The notes below the pieces were generated by a model. The model saw only the letters and a program-made list of their open reading frames with translations. It did not search any database and was not told the DNA's origin. DNA of 64,000 nucleotides from Plazaster borealis (taxonomy: Eukaryota > Echinodermata > Asteroidea > Forcipulatida > Labidiasteridae), in NCBI GenBank assembly GCA_021014325.1, contig CM037466.1, positions 15,526,765 to 15,590,764 on the forward strand, given 5' to 3'. Shown piece after piece: positions 54,101-64,000 of this stretch. A program made the translations under genes and the position numbers. Positions within the stretch are counted from its first letter, which is position 1. Each line of letters starts with the position of its first letter.

Positions 54101-55637
54101 TAATTCCACTACAATTGCGACATCCCGAACAACATTCAGTAGGATAGTTTTCGATGACCTGGTTGGGCAGACATTCCATCTTGCAACTTGACCTCGGGGG
54201 CTGACCACCGATGCCGTCTCTCCATTGAATCAGAGTCGAATTCAAAATCAATTGATCTTGGGCAACCGGATCCCAGTAGCCAACCTCCACCAGTTTAAGT
54301 ACGCCCTCATCTTCCTGCATGTTTTTGATGATAAAATGAGCAGGGACGGAGTTGTTGATGAATCTAAAATGTCCCCTCGTCCCCATGAAAGAAACATTCT
54401 GCATTATTTTGAGAAGATTATCATCGATATAACGTCTCTTAAGACAAGAATCAAGGGATTTTGTGCAATATTTCTGAATGGACGCATCGAGGAAGTGCGC
54501 CAAAGCAAAAACGGCATCAATAGTTGGGGCAAGCTTTACCAATGACTTACTGAATCCCCATCTGCTTGATTCGAGGCAGATATCCGAATCTTTACAAAAG
54601 TCTTTAAACCAGGGGTTGTTGTGGTTTGTCCTGTTTACTTGAGATCGGAAATAGTTCTCAAATTCCACCAATTCTGGCTGGTTATATTCAATGGAGAAAC
54701 CATATTGAGAATTACCCTGTCGAACGAGCTCACTCCCCCAGGAGTCAACCACCCAGGTACGGTTGAAGGGAGAGTCCGCTTCACTGACGGCAGACAGCAC
54801 AGCTCGGACAGTCGTTGCAGAAGGTACTAACAGCAGAACCACCTGGGCGTTTTGGTTCGAGCGTAGCTTGTCTACCATCACATTCAATTCATCTTGTGTT
54901 GGATCTTCGTGTACCATCGCCCACACGTTCATGCACAACTGACGTTCATCAACTCGACGTTTAACTTCTTCAAGAAGATCATTCACGGCTTGATCCGATG
55001 AGTGTACCACTGCTATGTACTCCCATTTGAAACGAGACAGGACGTCCACGATAGCACGAGCCTTATGGTGATCTGATGATATGGTGCTAAAATGGAAACT
55101 TAATGGGTTCCCTACTTGTCGGGTCTCGGTGGCACCATATGATACCATTGGTCTCTTAAACAGTTGGGCCACATTGGTCACTACCTCACTCGAAGAGCTT
55201 CTACCTGTGCCTACGATCCCCATAGTTAAGGCAGCTTTCCCATCCGTACGTCCTTGCCCTGGAATAAAGCAGTTACTGCTGGTAGTTATTGGCTTGGAAC
55301 TCATATAAAACGATAGGGATCCCCACATGGCGTACTCATCACGAGAGCAGTCGTCGTAAATCTTGAACCCCAAGGAGTTGTTGGGCAGCAAAGTTTTATC
55401 TTGGTTGATTGCGTCCACGGCAAACGCCATTGCCTCGGTCAACTGTAGGGCAGACACGGGGAGTAGTTGTCCGCATGCTTCCACCGTGTTTCCTGTTTGC
55501 TTGTCACCGTGGATCGAGAATATTCCCCCGATGGTTATATCCTCATTACGTTCGTACACTTCACAGATTTCCAGTGGTACTTGCGCGCTGTCCACATAGC
55601 TCCTGAGAAGCAACAGGGCAAATAAACAAGCTTCCAT
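47524..55637 (-). CDS. family C GPCR, metabotropic-glutamate-type (receptor B)
   Basis: Paralogue of receptor A, upstream of it in tandem, joined from 55637-53625 and 48117-47524 (868 residues). Signal peptide (about 1-18), flytrap domain (about 22-480: LTEAMAFAVDAINQ, LPNNSLGFKIYDDC, GRSSSSEVVTNVAQLFKRP), Cys-rich linker (about 483-535) with all nine Cys expected of the family, then seven helices from about 550 with IKATSRELS, KVNRIYRIF, RFTGPISQLVIV and RNVPGNFNEARF. In helix 7 the family's PKxY is replaced: the sequence reads VYISTLYAII. The ligand-pocket Ser and Thr counterparts look present; the YGE Tyr does not. The intron is 5.5 kb and repeat-filled, but in the same codon position as in A. 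The C-terminal tail (about 60 residues) does not resemble that of A. Confidence 0.9.
48118..50240. other. receptor B intron, left part
   Basis: A CpG-rich island-like piece at 48510-48600 has inverted ends CATTGGCC (48516) and GGCCAATG (48585). Otherwise nothing recognised. Confidence 0.4.
50241..50917 (+). repeat. 150-bp direct duplication around a family I MITE
   Basis: 50241-50388 and 50761-50910 share ttgattcaagtattctagta, ctgatgctgcacattatctt and aaggtcgttaatgtcgtacg. Weaker copies occur at 50930-51040 and 52190-52240. Confidence 0.8.
50385..50747 (+). mobile_element. family I MITE, diverged
   Basis: TTAAAGGCCCTGTACACTAT to tgtataatacctttaa; inserted at the ttaacTTAA of the first duplicate, intact in the second. 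Confidence 0.75.
51225..51616 (-). mobile_element. family III MITE, minus orientation
   Basis: Contains cacgcaggaagaataatctg and gtttttgagatattgccgaa; ends acgtataaagaccctgaa. The termini are worn. Confidence 0.75.
51617..52990. other. receptor B intron, nothing firm
   Basis: Only a (AATTC)n run at 52830-52852 and the weak repeat near 52190 were noted. Confidence 0.4.
52995..53385 (+). mobile_element. 3' end of a non-LTR retrotransposon, frameshifted
   Basis: Reads LLLVYQSLHGTAPTYIQSLI, then LRSSDTKLLNIPRTCHSWG and RSFSHSGPSLYG, the usual end of CR1/L2-like reverse transcriptases; a C run near 53205 breaks the frame. Tail ggcgcattataaatggcc. Confidence 0.85.
53625..55637 (-). CDS. receptor B exon 1: ligand domain to TM4
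   Basis: 2013 bases, 671 codons, from the ATG at 55637-55635 to CAG before the donor gtgagt. Intronless ectodomain. The start is followed by a hydrophobic leader (ACLFALLLLRSYVDSA). Confidence 0.9.
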
Positions 55638-56696
55638 AGCTAGCTGTTGAACACAGGTGTACTATAATGTCACTATGTGTTCCTTTCTAGCACTAGACAA
55701 GATGACTTTCCTCGCATCATCAAGTGGATATTGGATTTCAAGTGATATTCCACATAAACCTTGTTGGATTGCAGTCCATACGTGCAAACCCTGAATCTTG
55801 ACACTTTGACAACGGACTTTGACGAAAAGCTCACGGTCCAATCAATAATTTATTGCAAGAGACGCAATTTTGGTTTTAATTTTGGAATGAAGCATTGATG
55901 GTGTTTTTATGATTAATGTGTCATTAATAAATGATGATTCACTCTATTGTCATTTACTCGGTGGATCGTAATTGCTTTGAATCGCTCTTCCCAACACCAA
56001 GCTCATTAATAATTAACAGTCGATGCAAATGGTGAAAATGTCATCATTTATATTTATATTCTATTTTACACGATTCTTTGGGTTTTTTTTAGGGAGGGGG
56101 GAACATTGTCAATAATAAATAATGTCAAACCGAGAATGACACAGAATGTAGCATACATGGAGACCTCTGGTGGGTTTTCTTTTACCACAAACAAACTATC
56201 AGCTTATTCTTCGAAAGTAGAGCTCGGGGCGCACTAGACTAATTAGGCTAAATTTCGTGCGCCAAACTGATTATCATAATTTGTAGGCCCTCAATTTCTT
56301 GTTACTAATACTATTATGGGGTCATGCAATTAATAAATTGTGTAATAATGACATCAAAACACAATAAAAAATGTAGGCTTAAAAGTTGGTCCTATTTGGC
56401 TTGCGGGAAGCGGAGGAGTGCTTCATAAAAACTTGCAGCAAGTCGGTTTTGGAAGAAGCACATTATTTTTCGGGGGTGTTTTTTCCTTGGGTAATTAGCA
56501 AAAATTCCAAACGGCTGACCTGCCAAAAATTGAAAAGAAATCTTAAGTTTAGTTGTTTGGCTGAGAGACTACAAAGTATTTTCTGAGTATTTTTTAATAT
56601 TTAGCATTTAGCATTGGTTGCTATGGGAGTTTATTTAGTGTGCCTCAAAGCACCAAAGCAGAGAACGCCCTCTTGTGAGACAGCTTGTTGGTTGCA
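55638..56696. other. upstream of receptor B, nothing recognised
   Basis: Promoter of receptor B is expected just right of 55637, but no clear TATA or other element can be supported. No gene on either strand. Confidence 0.4.
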
Positions 56697-56841
56697 TAGG
56701 GGCTTTTCGAAACCTCGGCTCTGGCTTAGGTTCCGTCAGTCTTTTTGAAAACGTGTGCACTTTTGGTATGGGGCTTCAAACGGGCAGACGGTTCCTAAAC
56801 CGGAGGCAAAGCCCAAAACCGTGCTTTCGAAAAGGGCCCTA
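56697..56841. mobile_element. palindromic MITE
   Basis: TAGGGGCTTTTCGAAACCTCG and gtgctttcgaaaagggcccta are inverted, with further imperfect pairing inwards. Confidence 0.75.
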
Positions 56842-57689
56842 AACTTGTAGGGCCGCTAGGTGGCAGCAGACTTACCAGATACATCCATTGTTCTTTGAAA
56901 TGTGCTAATGCTTAGAAAACTACAAGGGTGCACCACATTAAATAAACTCCCGTAGTATACAGTGCAAAATGCTAAATGTTTAACAAATCTAAAGAAAATA
57001 TTTAGAAGTCTCACAGCTTTTTTACAGTAAAGGGAAACTTATCCAGTGACTCTTGAACTTGTATCCTCTGCTCAATTTAATATGGGGAGTCCCAAGGCCC
57101 GGAGAGTTATTCTCCCTCCAAATAAAAACACCCCTGCAGTAGTGAAATTTTCCAAACGTCCGAGCATCAATCTTGAAAAATGTCCCTACACCTCTCAGCA
57201 AATAGGACCATTTATTTTAGGGCCTATGTCATCCAAAATACATCCAGTTGGAAGTCAACAACCCTCAGGTCACAACTGGGCAACATTTTTACACTGAAAT
57301 CCTTTGTTGGGACTCTCAAATCTGTCTCGATTATAGAATATTTTGAGGGCCTACAAAATATTAATGAGCTCGACGCTCTGTTTTCTCCCTATTTAGTGGG
57401 GTGCACCCACAAGAAACGGAAACTTACCTGGTAGTCTGCCACCTAGCGCTTCAAAGTCTGTCATTGATGGCTTCGGCACTGGCTATGGCTATTTCTCCTA
57501 CGTTTAGCTCATACAGTATTTTAACAAGGACTCAGAATCAGGTTTAATCTTTACTTATAATATCTTTCCCTGTAGGAAATTCCTTCCTCGCTTAATTTCC
57601 AGAAAATCAACATTTTTTCCAGAGGGGGGGGGGGGACCACAGTACTGCATTGACGACTACTTTCACTTCGATTTCATTTCAAAGGCAAA
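56842..57689. other. intergenic, nothing recognised
   Basis: A G run at 57623-57633; open frames here lack family similarity I can recognise. Confidence 0.4.
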
Positions 57690-57912
57690 GTTTATCTTTG
57701 GTGTTTGGAACTGTTCAATTGTTTTAATCCTATATAAATGTAGAAATATACAATAAAACTGACGTGTGAAAAATTCATTTCAAAAGGTGGTAGCGTTTTT
57801 GAGATATCGCCGAAAATCTGGAACGGTTATATCCACGCAGGTAGAATAATCCGTAGTTGGAATACACAATCTGAGAAAGGTTTCATGCATAAAACGTTTC
57901 TCAGATTGAATT
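57690..57912 (-). mobile_element. family III MITE fragment
   Basis: Central part only: aaaggtggtagcgtttttga and cacgcaggtagaataatcc with cagattgaa at the right edge. Confidence 0.7.
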
Positions 57913-58880
57913 TGTTTTTAATTCCTTTCTCTAAATCACATTCCTTACAAGGGAATCGTTTGTTAATTTTGTTCTCGGTTTGAATGTCACTTCAAGTAAA
58001 CACCTCGAGGTGCAATTTAAGGGTATTTGGGCTACGAGCCTTCTCATAGCTAGTTTTCACTTAGCATCCCCACCCTTGTCAAAGTTTATGGAATTTTGTG
58101 CCCTCGTCCTACAATACATCTTGAAAATACCCCTTGTACCCAGATCATCTTCAAGATTTCTCTTATGCCTACCTCTCATGATTTGCTTCCCATTAGTTTT
58201 CCCAATCCATTTTACATCATTATCAGACAGTGAGCTCTGCTGATTCTTTGTATAATGGTTTTTTAATGTTGATAAGTTCATCCTGGTGCAACCATTTTAC
58301 AGCTATTTACAGCAATTTTTTCCCTCGATTAAACACAATACCACCAAACGAGGCTGGATGATAGAGAAGCCCTAGAGATTGACTCTGGACTCTTGGGATA
58401 TATACAGCCTTGACAGTGGTTTATTACTTGTGATTGATAATCTACTATTCCCATGTTTAGAGACAGTCATATCAAGGAAACCAGCAATGGATTAGATACC
58501 TCCCCCTTGATGGTGCAATACGTTGAGCATACAGTTCATAACAAACAGCGATTGTCTTTCCGACAAATAACTCACCTTCACAAAATAAAAGCTTACAGAT
58601 AAAGATAAAGACGAGCGCCAATGAAAACTCTTTGGTAATCCTCATAATACCCGAACATCTAAAACTAAATTGTTTTCATAAATAACAAATTCCTAATCCA
58701 CTATTTAGAGAGTTAAAAGTCATACAATTATTTGAAAGCAAGAGTTGTAAAGTCCGTATTTTGATATATGTAGGATTTTTCTGCAACTATTGTTCCTATA
58801 CGTACAACGTCAGTTGTTATCTCTGGCGGACGCAGCCAGTCTTGTCCTGTAGTTCTTTTAAGTTGCTTGTTTGTTATCCA
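57913..58880. other. intergenic, nothing recognised
   Basis: No repeat with ends and no coding region. Confidence 0.4.
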
Positions 58881-59274
58881 TTAAAAGGTCTGTATACGTT
58901 TGGTAATGACTCTGAAAATAATGGCAATACAAACTTACTAGGTAAGAAGTACAGCAGCTTTGGATAGTACAATGCATTTTGAGAAACCTTTCACTTAGAA
59001 GTACTGGCGGTTATGAACAAGATATCACTTTTCATCCCCCAAAATTTGAATCTGAAAATTGTTTAACTGACAGTAACGTTTCTCAGACTGTGTATTGCAA
59101 TTGCAGATTATTCTTCCTGCGTGGACATAACCGCTCCAGATTTTCAGCAATATCTCGAAAACGCTACCACCTTTTGAAATTTTCACAGGTTAGTTTTATG
59201 GTATATTATCTACAACTAGATAGGATTTAAACAAACAGTGGGTTCCAATTACCAAACGTATACAATTCCTTTAA
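58881..59274 (+). mobile_element. family III MITE
   Basis: TTAAAAGGTCTGTATACGTT to acgtatacaattcctttaa; full length. Confidence 0.82.
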
Positions 59275-60379
59275 GATGAATGTTTTTTCAAGTAACATTT
59301 ACAGTAGATGAAAACATTTACTCTCAGGTGACCCCAGTCCTCCACTATCCTTAACCATATGCTCACTCAACACCATCATGTTTGGACTTAGATAAGATTG
59401 GTATGACAACTTCTTGAAGAGGATTTGGGAGGATTTGGGGGTGGTGTTACGGTTTGAACTGTTCAATCCATAGTAACCAAACCGAGGCGAGAAAGAAAAT
59501 GGTCTGGTCCCGTGAGAATCGTCAGTATAATGATCGTGCTAGCACACTGGGCACACGACCTAGATGGTAATAATGTTGTACTTTCAAGCCGACACAGTAC
59601 ACCGATGTGGACTGGTTGACGACTTATTTACTCTCAGTCGGCTGTCGTCACAAATAATTTGAAGAATTGTACAGTTTAAAATTAATTATTTTTTGAAAAT
59701 ACAAATTAATTATGTTGTGTATATATTAATATATAACAAATTTGTGTTTTTGTACGGTTAATTAGATCACTTTAAAATCGTACAAATTATTTCAAATTTA
59801 GATTCGCGTGCAGGATACATTACACCCTTGTGACCAATAGCTAGTTATTCTAAATAATTGTGGTTTTTATTTACGAGTACATTTGTCTTGAAGCTTTAAG
59901 TTAAATTTGGAGTTTCTAACAACAAGCAAGAGAAAGTTAACTTTAGTTAACCAATATAATGGGTAAATTTGATCGAAAAGTTCACAATTAGGCCTAGGTA
60001 TCTATATACATGTACCATCAGTTCTATACAGATACTAAACCAATATAGATGATGGAAAATGTAGAACTATGAAACCCCCTCTCATAGTCGAGTAATTTCA
60101 GAAACGATGTGTTCATCCGTGCATGTTACTCACGGGCAGTCAGCCGTGGATGATTGTCAACTTAATACCCTTGTTTCCAGTTAATCCACTTAAGTCTAAG
60201 GCAAGCGTATAGTTTCATATAACTATAACTGTGACAGTGATGATGACTAGAGTGCAGTAGTTAACGTCTTGGTAAAACAAGATACAAAACCTTTAAAAGA
60301 AACAATCCAAGAGAGGTGAGACCAACAGAACCATCCAACTCTTAAAACCAACTTTTTTAAATGATTTGTTTTATGAAAT
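59275..60379. other. intergenic, nothing recognised
   Basis: AT-rich; no gene or bounded repeat. Confidence 0.4.
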
Positions 60380-60620
60380 ATCGCCGTACATCACAAGTCC
60401 GGACGGCCACTACAAGGTGAGGGCTACACTTAACCGATTTGGGCTATCGACCCAAATCAACTGCCATCAGGGGCACGTTGCCACCTACTCCTGGGGCTGA
60501 AACAGGGTTATCCCCTTCACAGTCCGTAATAATGTAGGCATGGGTATCATCCACTAGGAGCCTGGCTTGTAGAGCAGAATGCACTACCTTCCCAACTTTT
60601 TACGAAGCAGTTATCCCTTA
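60380..60620 (-). repeat. probable dispersed retroelement fragment
   Basis: GC-richer block with the hairpin GATTTGGGctatcgaCCCAAATC and orderly short motifs (ggggcacgttgccacctact). Looks like a repeat but only one copy is in the window. Confidence 0.3.
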
Positions 60621-60674
60621 ACTGCGGGAACTCCATAGACTGTACACCTAAATCCTTGAAGGGTCAAATAGATC

Positions 60675-61075
60675 ATACCACACCATCCAATATATATTTA
60701 AAATGTTTTCTGTGCATTTCCGATGATATTTTACATATGAGAGACTTCTTTACATGCCTAGCAATTGTCTAGAATTATTTGAGCTCATTAATTACCCAGT
60801 AATTGATTTATTTTCCCTAATTAGCTAACCTTTTAGGGGCGTGGAAACACCCCCACTTTGTCCCGAGGGACAAAAGGGCCAATACTACTAAATATTAATA
60901 AATATGTGCATTTCCCAATAATTTTTACATCTAAGTGTCTTCTTTACATGCTATTGTCAAATATTATTTGAGTTATTTAGCAACCAGTAATTGGTATATT
61001 TCTCTAATTATCAAAGTTCTCAATGGCATGGCAATGCCCTTATTTACTACCACACCATCCAATATTTTTCTTGAA
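60675..61075 (+). repeat. diverged tandem duplication of about 195 bases
   Basis: 60712-60860 and 60906-61060 share gtgcatttcc, cttctttacatgc, ttatttgag, ccagtaattg and tctaatta in order; accacaccatccaatat flanks both ends. Confidence 0.7.
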
Positions 61076-61224
61076 ATAATCCAGTAAAAAGTATATATTA
61101 TCTGGGGCCCAACCCCCTCTAAGATATGTGGAATGGTCCATTCTAGGATATCAAGGAATTTGACTCCCCCAGTCATTAGACTTTTAGAGAAATTGCTTAA
61201 TTAGTGATTGTGTGGAATGATTCA

Positions 61225-61345
61225 TTGGCCCCTCTCAAGTGCCTTGCTCAAGGGCACAAGTGTCATGACCGGGTATTGAACTCACACTCTGCTGCTGACA
61301 ACACCATAGCTTGGGTTCGGTGAGCTAGACCGCTCGGCTGTTTTC
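61225..61345 (-). mobile_element. tRNA-Leu-derived SINE head, minus orientation
   Basis: Complement gives cttgagcaaggcact, gagttcaatacccggtcat and agaccgctcggctg-like A-box region. Only this copy is on the minus strand and outside the channel gene. Confidence 0.7.
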
Positions 61346-62371
61346 TTTTTTATATCTATGCTACCAGTGTATTATGAACATCTCAGTTTTGAATTTGCCT
61401 TCATTTGATTCAAATAATATGGCATTTTAGGAGAACCCATGTGGTGTCTCTGCGTAAAGTTGACTTAATGTCATCCTCCCACAAGTCTTATAACTTGTTC
61501 GTTTTTGCTTAAGTTAAAATGAACGAATGATTACAAATTCGTGAACACTTAAACTAAACAATGCATGTACAAATGATCCCTTTTGTATTTGAACATTGTT
61601 GATGTCACAGTACAGCGCCCCCATTGTCAAACATTATGGGGCACCTCAAGCAGTATATCAAATCGTCAACGAAGAAGTAACCACATACCCTTAAATGACA
61701 AATAGAGCGCGAAACATGTGTACATCAATTGAATAAAAAGGACTGATCGAATTGAAACACAAAGTAATTGACATAAGGAAACACGATTGCAATGTTGAGG
61801 CGTATAAACAAGTAAAATGACGCATCGATATTTAATATATTTTTACCAGTTTGCATAAAAGTGATTGATAAAATGTCAGGCGGCTTTCCGATGCCTGTTT
61901 TAAAGACAGCTTTCAGTCAGCCAGTGGTTTATACAATTCCTGTAGTCTTGGAAAATGTATTGTTACCATTCGACTTAGAGGCACGGACTTGTATTTAATT
62001 ATAGTTAGTAATTTTGTACTTCAAACCTTTTGGGATTCTCTCCTCAGTGCCGTGTGATAAATGATTCAATTAATCGTATTTGAAGCATATTTTCGGTCAA
62101 CCTTTTATCTTGAAAATAATTAGGCTATTTTCTATGGTTTGTATCCAAACAGGAACTGAAACGACTGACAATAACTGTAGAATCTAAATATAGACAAACG
62201 AAAAGCACGCAAAGCTTGATGAGAAGCAGGCGCATTACAGAAATATTGTTCAGTTTTGGATGTCAAGAAAAAACATTGCATTTAGGAAATTTATGTAATG
62301 ATGTTATATGAAACAAAAGCCCAATTCGGATAAATTATGTTTCAAGATGGAATTCGAATGAACCACCGTCC
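61346..62371. other. intergenic, nothing recognised
   Basis: No repeat with ends and no coding region. Confidence 0.4.
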
Positions 62372-62737
62372 TTAAAGGCACTGAACACGTTTGGTAATTC
62401 TCAAAGGCAGTGTTCTCACTTGGTGTATCCCAACATATGCATAAAATAACAAGCCTGTGAAAATTTGGGCTCAATTGGTCATCGAAGTTGCAAGAAAATG
62501 ATGAAAGAAAAAACACCCTCGTTGTACAAATTTGTGTGCTTTCGGATAGGAATAAAAGGCTTCTTGCAAGAAGTCTAATTATTTTAGTGAGAAATTATCC
62601 CTTTCTCAAAAACTACGTTACTTCAGAGGGAGTCGTTTCTCACAATGTTTTATACTATCAACAGCTCTCTGTTGCTCGTTACCAAGTAAGTTTTTATGCT
62701 AATATATATTTTGAGTAATTACCAAACGTGCCTTTAA
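62372..62737 (+). mobile_element. family I MITE
   Basis: TTAAAGGCACTGAACACGTT to accaaacgtgcctttaa; a small deletion at the right end. Confidence 0.82.
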
Positions 62738-63001
62738 ATCAATTATGTGCTAAATAAACAAAATATAGATGACAATATATGTGGTATAAATTGCTTATGA
62801 ACGGCTCCCAACTAATTTATGCTAAACATACCACCAATAAGGACTGTTCATATGACGTCACAAGCTCAAATAGCGCCCTCACTAAGGTCTAATGACGATC
62901 AATATTTGACTGAGAGATATGCGTGGAGCGTACACACGCGCACATTAATGTTTGATCTCTACGACAGCGCGGCCTTGATTTTCAAGGGGTCTGTCATTAT
63001 G

Positions 63002-63545
63002 TGCCCAATTTCATAGAACTGCTTAAGCAGAAAATATTGCTTAAAAAGTTTCTGCTAAGCACAAATGAGCAGGACGCAGTCATGGTACATGATACATGGT
63101 ATTTTGGCTGGTAACCTTATTCTGGTAAGCACAATTTTGTTGTGCTTAGCTACTTTTTGTGCATAAGCAGCTCTATGAAGTTTGGCCCAGGGCCCGATTT
63201 CATAGAGCTTCTTAAGCAGAAAATATTGCTTAAACATTTCCTGCTCAGCAAAAATAAGCAGGACACCAGCCACATATTGTATATGTGATATGGTATTTCG
63301 GCTAGTAACCTTATTCTGGTAAGCTAAACATTTCCTGCTCAGCAGAAATAAGCAGGATACCAGCCACAGATTGTACGTGTGATGTGGTATTTTGGCTGGT
63401 AACCTTATTCTGGTAAGCATCATTATTTTTGTAATACATTACGTAAACACCCATACAAAATAAAAATAAAATAGTTTTAACCTTCTATAAGTTATGGCTA
63501 ATTAGCTACTTTTTGTGCTTGAGCAGCTCTATGAGATTGGGTTCA
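63002..63545. mobile_element. two adjacent family II MITEs
   Basis: 63002-63189 is a complete palindrome; 63190-63545 starts gggcccgatttcatagagct and has its middle duplicated (taaacatttcctgctcagca twice). Confidence 0.78.
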
Positions 63546-64000
63546 GGTCTATAGTATGATAACATACCTTCAAGTAATAATAATTGTTCCAAATCTTGTG
63601 AATAAATCTTACATAAATTTGTAATACATTAAAAATACAATTACCGATCGATGAATTACTATAAACAAAACGTAGCTCCTTGATGGTGTACGGAATTCAA
63701 GGTGTGTCATGCCACTTGGAAAAATAATAATAAGTATTATCTCGTTATCTCGATAGCTTGATCTAGATTTGCGAGGCGTGCATTATAGATTATCAATAAC
63801 TTGGTCTGGTCTTAGGAGGCTGTCATTTTGATTGGTGTTTACGTAATGTATTTCACGTGTGGTGTACACCTGTTATCTCAAGTGAAAACTGCAATTTTGA
63901 AGATGTTACGTTTACCTTGCACTAAGTGCTACCAATCAACTTGACATGTGATGTGCAAATCAATTTCAATTGCTAAGCAATACGAATCACCATGGTGATA
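63546..64000. other. intergenic, nothing recognised
   Basis: Window end; no feature seen. Confidence 0.4.

Overview
This window looks like nuclear DNA of an invertebrate deuterostome, most likely an echinoderm and perhaps a sea star. The reasons are spliced genes with GT-AG introns, AT-rich non-coding DNA, tRNA-derived SINEs, non-LTR retrotransposon tails and many copies of short palindromic (MITE-like) elements. The phylum is inferred from repeat style and gene types; no species can be named from the sequence alone. No prokaryotic or viral gene was recognised.

Three protein-coding genes can be supported. (1) On the plus strand, from 6163 to 29907, lie the last 18 or so exons of a CLC-2-type voltage-gated chloride channel (CLCN2 family). 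Exon phases join without a break to a 673-residue C-terminal piece holding most of the membrane domain, both CBS domains and the stop codon. The first roughly 215 residues (by comparison with vertebrate CLC-2) must lie left of the window or were missed. (2, 3) On the minus strand are two tandem paralogous family C GPCRs of the metabotropic-glutamate type: receptor B (55637 to 47524) and receptor A (44209 to 39905). Each has one large exon (signal peptide, Venus flytrap domain, Cys-rich linker, TM1 to early TM4), one phase-0 intron at the same place in TM4, and a second exon with TM4-7 and a short tail. The channel gene and receptor A are convergent.

Layout: 1-6162, intron upstream of the first visible channel exon, with a SINE, a 3-kb field of CRE/ETS-like palindromes and a LINE tail. 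6163-29907, channel gene with large introns holding a 60-bp minisatellite (10.6-11.65 kb), a 28-30-bp minisatellite (24-24.96 kb), a triplicated exon end (14.5-15 kb), SINEs and MITEs. 29908-39904, intergenic, with foldbacks, a 90-bp satellite and a diverged segmental duplicate of the region upstream of receptor A. 39905-55637, receptors A and B. 55638-64000, upstream of B, only repeats seen.

Most of the DNA is transposon-derived. Three related families of short elements carry TTAA ends (inverted ends starting TTAAAGG), and the window itself contains several empty sites and one nested insertion that define their boundaries. I did not find a clear, wholly new biological system. The observations most worth following are the repeated exon end with extra splice donors, the partial copy of a channel exon, the CRE/ETS-bearing repeat, and the divergence of two conserved features (Cys-rich linker, PKxY-like motif) between the receptors.
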